Source: CAYFZR01 sp964347835 [NCBI: uncultured archaeon]
GTDB lineage: Archaea > CAYFZR01
Length of the DNA stretch: 6,724 bases
Assembly: GCA_964347835.1 (NCBI GenBank)
Contig: CAYFZR010000056.1
Span: 1-6,724 of the forward strand
Direction of reading: 5' to 3'
In this document: positions 1 to 4,403 of the stretch, piece after piece
Layout: each line of letters begins with the position of its first letter
How positions within the stretch are numbered: position 1 is the first letter of the stretch
Program-made: the position numbers and the translations under genes
The notes under the pieces: model-generated
The model's database searches: none
Told to the model about the DNA's origin: nothing
What the model saw: only the letters and a program-made list of their open reading frames with translations

Positions 1-42
1 GCAATAAAATAATTAAAAATAAAATAATAATAGGGTTTTGTT
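1..42 (+). promoter_or_regulatory. A/T-only promoter-like leader of the small gene
   Basis: Positions 4-31 contain only A and T, as expected of an archaeal TATA region or a generally AT-rich spacer. No single TATA box can be chosen. AGGG at 32-35 could act as a weak Shine-Dalgarno, 7 nt before the ATG at 43. The window begins here, so the true upstream context is missing. Confidence 0.3.
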
Positions 43-438
43 ATGGAAAAGGAAGTTTTAAATGTAGAAAAATCAAAAGAAAAAATGAAAAAATTGCTTA
101 AAGATCCAGAAAAAGCAGACGAGTTTATCAATCTATTAACTGAACATAGGATAAAGAGATTTAAAGATTTTGAAGAGTCCCTCCATAAAGATCCCGTCCT
201 CTTCGATGATTTTGCCAAGGACCCGATTGAAACTCTGGCCAGAGCCGGATTGATTTGTGAAAACGATGAAGTAATTATAAAGTACCCTGAAGCAGTTGCC
301 CCCCAAATCGCGATGAGGACAATGAAATTTCCGGTTCCGGTTAAGATTAGGGTGAAGTGCCAAATATGCTGGAAAAAAATCTATCCTTATCCATGTCATT
401 ATACCATCGAAATCATATGGCCCGCATTGGAACATTAA
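43..438 (+). CDS. Small protein with NHLP-like leader segment and Cys-containing tail (function unknown)
   Basis: This is a complete 131-residue reading frame. A weak AGGG lies 7 nt before the ATG, and the upstream DNA is almost pure A/T. Residues 1-47 are a charged, Lys/Glu-rich helix. Residues 48-84 follow the pattern L-x-x-D-P-x-x-x-x-x-F-x-x-D-P-x-x-x-L-x-x-A-G-L and then an acidic turn and beta strand (DEVIIKYPE). That resembles the leader of nitrile-hydratase-like (NHLP) RiPP precursors. The motif KDP occurs three times (K20, K49, K59). The tail (about 92-131) is beta-prone and aromatic-rich, with Cys106, Cys109 and Cys118. There is no signal peptide, no membrane segment and no double-Gly cleavage site. 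No modification enzyme or exporter is visible in the window. Codons in the middle of the gene are more G/C-rich than in the neighbours. Alternatives are a small metal-binding protein or an uncharacterised archaeal family. I am fairly sure the gene is real but not sure of its role. Confidence 0.78.
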   Translation: MEKEVLNVEKSKEKMKKLLKDPEKADEFINLLTEHRIKRFKDFEESLHKDPVLFDDFAKDPIETLARAGLICENDEVIIKYPEAVAPQIAMRTMKFPVPVKIRVKCQICWKKIYPYPCHYTIEIIWPALEH

Positions 439-508
439 GGTTGAAATTGGATAACTGCATACTTGAACACTTGAGTGAATCTGTCTAATTGTATCTTATC
501 TTCTCGAA

Positions 509-514
509 TTTTTT
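509..514 (+). terminator. Possible poly-T terminator after the small gene
   Basis: A run of six T lies about 70 nt after the stop codon of the 43-438 gene, inside a pyrimidine-rich stretch (about 481-514). Archaeal RNA polymerase commonly terminates at oligo-T tracts without a strong hairpin. Seven A follow, so the site is an A/T palindrome and could act on either strand. Evidence is sequence composition only. Confidence 0.35.
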
Positions 515-585
515 AAAAAAACCTCCTGAAATAATCATGGCAGGTACAGATAAGAAATTGGACGATAAAATTGAAATTTTCTAGA

Positions 586-610
586 GAACATTTCCGGACA
601 CTCTATGTTC
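586..610. repeat. Short inverted repeat, GAACAT / ATGTTC
   Basis: GAACAT (586-591) and ATGTTC (605-610) form a perfect 6-bp inverted repeat with a 13-nt spacer that contains TCCGGA. It lies 41 bp upstream of the TTTAAATA box of the 734-2506 gene, so it could be a weak regulator site or a small hairpin. Arms of this length occur by chance, so confidence is low. Confidence 0.25.
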
Positions 611-650
611 CAAAGCCTTTATGATAAAACGATTACAGCCTCGGAGTCGG

Positions 651-673
651 TTTAAATAAAAAGTACTTAAATA
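651..673 (+). promoter_or_regulatory. TATA-like boxes for the 734-2506 gene
   Basis: TTTAAATA (651-658) and CTTAAATA (666-673) both resemble archaeal TATA boxes. With the usual spacing of about 25 nt, transcription would start near 680 or 697. That leaves a leader of about 35-55 nt that includes the Shine-Dalgarno at 721-725. A third A/T patch (TTATAAAG, about 692-699) would give a nearly leaderless transcript and fits the Shine-Dalgarno less well. Confidence 0.45.
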
Positions 674-720
674 TTGAGGTGCAAAAAAAGATTATAAAGG
701 TTTAAAAGCGTTGGCTTAAC

Positions 721-725
721 AGGAG
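721..725 (+). promoter_or_regulatory. Shine-Dalgarno AGGAG
   Basis: AGGAG ends 8 nt before the ATG at 734. It supports this start, which also places a clean signal peptide at the N-terminus. Confidence 0.75.
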
Positions 726-733
726 AACAAAAG

Positions 734-2506
734 ATGCGAATCGCTCCGATACTGGTTATATTCTTGCTTATTCCGTTTGTCTACGCTTATTCAGGGATTC
801 GTGATGTAAGGATGACCAGCGATCTTTCGGAGAGTAAAACCACTTACATTGAGTGTGAGGTAACGTTTACGAACAAATTAAAGGCATCGTACGCTACCCA
901 AGACTCCATTTATATAAATGCAAAAGATTTTTGGTATCTTTCTGTTTCAGATTCTGAAGGTTCTTTGGAATACGAGATCCATAAAGATAATCTGACAAAA
1001 ATTACCGTCCATTTTAGAAGACCGATTGCTTATGAAGAAAAAGCATATTACGTTATCAAATCTTACACGAGCGGGCAAATTAAAAAATTAGCAGGATTCA
1101 CCTATGAACATAATCTTACATTCGGAACAGAAGGAGCAGCTACAAAAAGTCTTAAATTATTGGTAAAATTGCCTGAGGGAGCCCTATATACTGGGTATCA
1201 TCCAGAGCCTATAAGAAAATTCACTGAGAGAAGACGCCACATCTTTTATTACGAAATCACTCCTTTGTTCAATGAAACTAATATATGGATTCAATACAGC
1301 AGTGAGGAGAAAAAACTTGAAGAGTTAAGGGAAATTGAGACCCAGCGAAAAAAAAAGGAAAGGATGTATGAGTTAGAAGAAAGAAAAAAAGAATTAAATT
1401 CTAGAATTTCAAGTGAGATGAAACGAATAAATGAATTGTATACTATCTCTTCAATTTTAGAAAAAGAAAAGGTAGATGTAACCTCTCAAGTTAAACTTTT
1501 AGAAGATGCTCAAAAAGCCCTTGAATCAGCCGAATCATCCATTGTAGAATATGAGCTCGACAAAGCGGAGGGATATCTTTCATCAGCTATTTTACTGATA
1601 GACTCTGTCAAATCGAATCTACAACATATAAAATCGGATATGGAAAGAAAAGCCTTGAATTCTACCCAGATCTATCTTAAAAGAGCCAACGAAAGTTTAA
1701 AGTCGGCCGAAATAAAAATTCGTGAGTTGAATCAATCAGGCTTTCTCTGGATTCGTCCTGAATTGACAGAAATCTATGATACTCGTCGATTATCTCAATT
1801 TTACCTATTGAGGTCGAACCAGGCTCTATCAAATAAAGAATATTTCATGGCGAAGGCAGAGGCAGAGAAATCGATGGAATATGCTTACCAGACAATTTTG
1901 CTGGCGGAAGAAGAACTGAAAAGAACAAAGTCTAGAACTTTTTACTCAATTTCTGCCCTTGGTCTATTGATCGTTGGGATCTTGGCTTTTAGTAGGGTAC
2001 TTTCCATCCAAGATGCCAAGAAAGATAAAAGAATTATCGAAAATATCTTCAAAACAACTAACTCTATAAAAAGCGAATATAAAGAACTATCCAAAAAGTA
2101 TAGCAATGGACTGATATCAAAGGAAGAATTTATTAATCGTATGGGGGAAATGGAAAGAAATATATCTTCTTTAAGTAAATACATCGAAAAAAATTTCGTT
2201 AGAGACTATCAAGCTGAAGAACAAACTAAAAAAACTCATGATTATCAAGCAAAGCCTAAAGACTATTCAACTTATATCGATTATTTTGAAGGGGAAAAAA
2301 GGGATCATGATGAGGCCTTGAAAAAGATCGTCGAATTTGCGAATCTTATAGAGCAAGATTACATAGAATTTTCAAAGAAATACGCCAATGGTTTGATACC
2401 TAAAGAGGAATTTGACCGTCGCGTGAAAGAGTTCCACAAATATTTAAATTATCTAAACAAATTTTCAGACGAATTTATTGAAAAAGGCTCGGTCGAAGAA
2501 AAATGA
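734..2506 (+). CDS. Single-span surface protein: beta ectodomain, coiled coil, membrane span, duplicated SHOCT-like tail
   Basis: The 590-residue protein is not one I can name. Residues 1-18 form a signal peptide ending in VYA, with cleavage likely before Tyr19. Residues about 19-188 are beta-rich, with alternating hydrophobic strands and sequons at Asn86, Asn127 and Asn180. Residues about 189-400 are strongly helical and Glu/Lys-rich, with coiled-coil character around 189-235 and 255-400. A membrane span lies at about 403-421, followed by a Lys/Arg-rich stretch that predicts the tail is cytoplasmic. The tail carries two copies of a helical motif (449-487 and 543-581) sharing SKKY-x-NGLI-x-KEEF. 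The form G-x-I-x-x-EEF resembles the SHOCT motif. A linker between the copies contains DYQA twice. The gene has its own promoter-like region and AGGAG, and is separated from the next gene by 214 bp. It could anchor, assemble or sense the surface layer encoded downstream. That role is inference. Confidence 0.92.
   Translation: MRIAPILVIFLLIPFVYAYSGIRDVRMTSDLSESKTTYIECEVTFTNKLKASYATQDSIYINAKDFWYLSVSDSEGSLEYEIHKDNLTKITVHFRRPIAYEEKAYYVIKSYTSGQIKKLAGFTYEHNLTFGTEGAATKSLKLLVKLPEGALYTGYHPEPIRKFTERRRHIFYYEITPLFNETNIWIQYSSEEKKLEELREIETQRKKKERMYELEERKKELNSRISSEMKRINELYTISSILEKEKVDVTSQVKLLEDAQKALESAESSIVEYELDKAEGYLSSAILLIDSVKSNLQHIKSDMERKALNSTQIYLKRANESLKSAEIKIRELNQSGFLWIRPELTEIYDTRRLSQFYLLRSNQALSNKEYFMAKAEAEKSMEYAYQTILLAEEELKRTKSRTFYSISALGLLIVGILAFSRVLSIQDAKKDKRIIENIFKTTNSIKSEYKELSKKYSNGLISKEEFINRMGEMERNISSLSKYIEKNFVRDYQAEEQTKKTHDYQAKPKDYSTYIDYFEGEKRDHDEALKKIVEFANLIEQDYIEFSKKYANGLIPKEEFDRRVKEFHKYLNYLNKFSDEFIEKGSVEEK
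2078..2194 (+). repeat. Cytoplasmic repeat 1 (SHOCT-like), residues 449-487
   Basis: This encodes the first copy of a 39-residue helical unit, with the core SKKYSNGLISKEEF. It matches the second copy at 2360-2476 with a constant offset of 94 residues and no gaps. The DNA has diverged more than the protein core, which suggests an old duplication kept by selection. Confidence 0.8.
2360..2476 (+). repeat. Cytoplasmic repeat 2 (SHOCT-like), residues 543-581
   Basis: This is the second copy of the unit, with the core SKKYANGLIPKEEF. A turn (NGLI) followed by acidic-acidic-Phe (EEF) is the recognisable feature of short C-terminal (SHOCT) motifs. SHOCT usually sits singly at the end of a protein, whereas here there are two and the last is nearly C-terminal. 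Confidence 0.8.
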
Positions 2507-2551
2507 CCGAATTTTGAAATCAAATAAAGATTAAAAAATAGAATCTGAAAA

Positions 2552-2557
2552 TTTTTT
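2552..2557 (+). terminator. Possible poly-T terminator after the membrane-protein gene
   Basis: Six T lie 46 nt after the stop codon, within the near-palindrome GAAAATTTTTTC (2547-2558). This is a plausible archaeal oligo-T terminator, supported only by composition and position. Confidence 0.35.
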
Positions 2558-2668
2558 CATGAATTTATATTCTTCAAGAGATTACCGATTTACGTATTTG
2601 TCCTGTTCATTCCAAATATGCATTATCTAAATATAATAAAGGGATCATTGCATTTTATCCTCATTCAA

Positions 2669-2680
2669 AGCAAATTTGCT
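2669..2680. promoter_or_regulatory. Perfect 12-bp palindrome AGCAAATTTGCT, candidate operator
   Basis: AGCAAATTTGCT is its own reverse complement over all 12 bases. It ends 11 bp before the TATA box of the 2721-4403 gene. That position, just upstream of the TATA/BRE region, is where archaeal activators and some repressors (Lrp-type or winged-helix dimers) bind. The regulator is unknown. Confidence 0.45.
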
Positions 2681-2690
2681 CAGATATTTG

Positions 2691-2698
2691 ATTTATAC
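2691..2698 (+). promoter_or_regulatory. TATA box of a leaderless promoter
   Basis: ATTTATAC is centred about 26 nt before the ATG at 2721, the distance at which archaeal TATA boxes place the transcription start. No Shine-Dalgarno is seen between box and ATG. Together these suggest a leaderless mRNA starting at or next to the start codon. Confidence 0.55.
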
Positions 2699-2720
2699 TA
2701 ATAGAGTTACTCAATAATAT

Positions 2721-4403
2721 ATGTATATACAAAAGAGAAGCCGAGTATCAATTACGTTAGTCTTATCTTTCTTAGTGATTTTTTTAATCGTTTTCATTAA
2801 TCCTACTATTTCTATGAATCAGACCTTAGAAAACCAGACTCTAGTAAATGAAACCTCTGATAAAACCTCTGAGAATGTTATGAATGCTACGAATGCTACT
2901 AATGAGACTTTAATAAACGAAACTTTTGCCAACGAAACCTTGGAGACAAATAATACTCTGGAAAATCAAACTTTTTTAAACGAGACTCTTTTAAACGAAA
3001 CTTTGAAGATAAATGAAACTCTAGAAAACCAAACTTCTTCCGAAATATCTAATTTTTGGAGTGAGAAGATAAAACCTGCTTTATCAGAAATAGACAAGAA
3101 ATTAGAAAGTAATGAAATATTTGGGACCTCTTCTAATGAAAGTTTTATAAATAGAACCCTTACAAACGAGACTTTAAGTTTAAATATTACCGAGACCAAC
3201 ACAAATGAATCTTTGGCTAACGAGACTTTTTTAAACGAAACCTTAGAGATAACAGATGAGACAGTTAAGATAAGAAACGAAACTTTTGCCAACGAAACCT
3301 TGGAGACAAATGAAACTCTAAAAACCCAAACTTCTTCCGAGACTCTTACTAACGAAACCTTGGAGATAAATGAAACTCTAAAAAACCAAACTTCTTCCGA
3401 GACTCTTACTGACGCAACCTTGGAGAATGTAACCAGTGAGACCCTAGAAAACGAGACTTCTTCCGAAACTTTAATTCCTTTGTATAATGAGTCTATTAAG
3501 GTTGAAAGTAACCTAATCCTAAACTCCATTCTTCTACCAAAGGCAAAGTTCGAAAACCAGAAACTGTACTTGGGATGCGACGTTCAAGATCTCCTCATGA
3601 AGTTCAGCGGAGTCATATTAGGAGATTCTGAGACCTACCTTATTGATGCTACCATATGGGATGATACGGGGGGGTGGGTATACTCCGATACGGTTACCAC
3701 TGGTGATGGCGTATTCAGCCTCGAGTTCTATCCTAAACCAAACGTATTTTACGATCTGAAGTTGACTGTATTAGATCCCGAAGGAGATAAGACGGAATAT
3801 GATTACAAATTTTCCATCCAAAATCCACTTCCACCCCTTTTCGCTGATCTTTCAATTTTAAGACCATCGATTGTTTATCCGGGGGTCCCTTTCAACGTAA
3901 CCGTTACCAGGATAGGAGGGGTTTCCGAGAATTATTCCTTGAGCATTACTTCATCTTTTGATAATCTAAAATACGATTTTTATAACGAGCAAAGCGTTAA
4001 ACAAACCTATATCATTGAAGATTATGTTGAAAAACCAGTAATTACAATTCTCTATCAAGATGAAATCTGCGTTCAAGAGGGTATAATCGAGCTTAGCTTG
4101 GCCTCTCATTTAAAATTAACTCGTGAAATCCTCTCTAAGATTGATTTTGATAAAGAGTTGAAGATAGAATTGGGAGTTCAACCCGATATACCTCTCTATA
4201 ATCTTACTGTAAAGGAGTTTTTCGATAATGAAGGTTTTGAAGTCCAAAACACATTTCCTGAGGCTATTTATACAAATACCAGCATAATCTGGCATATTCC
4301 ATCTTTAGACAAAGATACGGCTCTTTCTTACACCTTGCTTCCCATAAAATCAGGAAATTATACCATTGGTCCCGCTACCATTGACTACGAGGTGATTCGA
4401 TGA
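2721..4403 (+). CDS. Exported sequon-rich stalk protein with C-terminal beta domains
   Basis: The 560-residue protein begins with a basic N-terminus (KRSR) and a hydrophobic segment at 10-29, which is either a signal peptide or an uncleaved anchor. Residues 33-258 are a low-complexity Asn/Glu/Thr/Leu stalk with 30 N-x-S/T sequons, mostly NETL spaced 5-6 residues apart. A short non-repetitive helical insert (about 108-138) interrupts it. Residues about 275-370 and 371-458 look like beta-sandwich domains, with few cysteines (Cys286 and Cys450). Residues about 459-560 form a conserved-repeat-type beta domain (NLTVKEF at 494, IWH at 523, SGNYT at 544) that resembles the first domain of the next protein. 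There is no C-terminal anchor or sorting signal. The stop overlaps the next start (ATGA). The protein is probably a heavily N-glycosylated surface spacer or scaffold. That is inferred from sequons and architecture, and no named family is recognised. Confidence 0.92.
   Translation: MYIQKRSRVSITLVLSFLVIFLIVFINPTISMNQTLENQTLVNETSDKTSENVMNATNATNETLINETFANETLETNNTLENQTFLNETLLNETLKINETLENQTSSEISNFWSEKIKPALSEIDKKLESNEIFGTSSNESFINRTLTNETLSLNITETNTNESLANETFLNETLEITDETVKIRNETFANETLETNETLKTQTSSETLTNETLEINETLKNQTSSETLTDATLENVTSETLENETSSETLIPLYNESIKVESNLILNSILLPKAKFENQKLYLGCDVQDLLMKFSGVILGDSETYLIDATIWDDTGGWVYSDTVTTGDGVFSLEFYPKPNVFYDLKLTVLDPEGDKTEYDYKFSIQNPLPPLFADLSILRPSIVYPGVPFNVTVTRIGGVSENYSLSITSSFDNLKYDFYNEQSVKQTYIIEDYVEKPVITILYQDEICVQEGIIELSLASHLKLTREILSKIDFDKELKIELGVQPDIPLYNLTVKEFFDNEGFEVQNTFPEAIYTNTSIIWHIPSLDKDTALSYTLLPIKSGNYTIGPATIDYEVIR
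2915..2951 (+). repeat. 37-bp exact direct repeat, copy 1
   Basis: These 37 bases are identical to 3275-3311 and lie exactly 360 bp (120 codons) away, so both copies are read in the same frame (NETFANETLETN). Similarity continues in weaker form on the 3' side, indicating a segmental duplication within the stalk. Confidence 0.9.
3275..3311 (+). repeat. 37-bp exact direct repeat, copy 2
   Basis: This copy is identical to 2915-2951. Recombination between the two would delete or add 360 bp in frame, changing stalk length by 120 residues without breaking the gene. Confidence 0.9.
3301..3420 (+). repeat. Two tandem 60-bp units in the stalk
   Basis: Positions 3301-3360 and 3361-3420 match at 56 of 60 bases, differing at offsets 7, 25, 51 and 55. 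Each unit encodes 20 residues including a QTSSETLT segment. A partial, diverged third unit follows (TGGAGA at 3421, ACTTCTTCCGA at about 3455). A 36-bp stretch starting near 3008 is nearly identical to part of the second unit. The high identity implies recent tandem duplication. Confidence 0.9.
4389..4396 (+). promoter_or_regulatory. Strong Shine-Dalgarno GAGGTGAT inside the end of the stalk gene
   Basis: GAGGTGAT is a full 8-base match to the canonical sequence complementary to the 16S rRNA 3' end. It lies in the last codons of the stalk gene, 3 nt before the ATG at 4400. With the ATGA overlap it indicates translational coupling and fixes the downstream start. Confidence 0.85.

Larger units (their letters stand above)
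439..733. other. Non-coding spacer between the small gene and the membrane-protein gene
   Basis: No convincing gene is seen in these 295 bases. The only + strand frame with an ATG in the middle (537) is 15 codons, with no Shine-Dalgarno. The spacer holds a poly-T tract (509-514), an inverted repeat (586-610) and several TATA-like boxes (651-658, 666-673, about 691-699). No tRNA, C/D-box RNA or riboswitch fold is recognised. Confidence 0.6.
2507..2720. other. Non-coding spacer with regulatory signals
   Basis: These 214 AT-rich bases separate the membrane-protein gene from the stalk gene. They contain a T-tract (2552-2557), a second TATA-like patch (TAAATATAATAAA, about 2628-2640), the 12-bp palindrome (2669-2680) and the proximal TATA box (2691-2698). 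No gene or structured RNA is recognised. Confidence 0.6.
2817..3494 (+). repeat. Coding repeat tract for the Asn-Glu-Thr stalk
   Basis: This tract encodes residues 33-258. Sequon Asn residues sit at 33, 38, 43, 55, 58, 61, 66, 71, 77, 82, 87, 92, 98 and 103, then resume at 139 and continue to 256. The common unit is NET followed by Leu or Phe and one to three residues. The repeats are degenerate in codons (AACGAAAC, AATGAAAC, AACGAGAC), so the pattern is maintained at protein level as well as by local DNA duplication. Confidence 0.93.

Noticed and set aside
136-435. A 99-codon minus-strand frame opposite the small gene
   Set aside because: It is fully antisense to a better-supported gene that has a plausible start and domain pattern, and its product shows no recognisable features.
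537-584. A 15-codon frame (MAGTDKKLDDKIEIF) in the first spacer
   Set aside because: It is too short, the upstream bases are CCTCC rather than a Shine-Dalgarno, and there is no sign of coding constraint.
1348-1356. Nine-A run as a programmed frameshift site
   Set aside because: A-runs are expected in Lys-rich coiled coil in AT-rich DNA. Either shift meets a stop within a few tens of bases, and no stimulatory structure is evident. A secreted truncated ectodomain is conceivable but unsupported.
1942-2184. An 80-codon minus-strand frame opposite the membrane-protein gene
   Set aside because: It lies antisense to the membrane span and tail, with no start signal, and is a shadow of the sense coding pattern.
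2817-3494. The repeat tract as a CRISPR array
   Set aside because: The units are degenerate, in frame, adjacent without unique spacers, and encode a protein stalk.
2966-3529. A 187-codon open frame on the minus strand across the stalk repeats
   Set aside because: It is the complement of the NET repeat, giving a matching Val-Ser repeat. Repetitive codons keep the antisense frame open, and there is no start signal or independent coding character.
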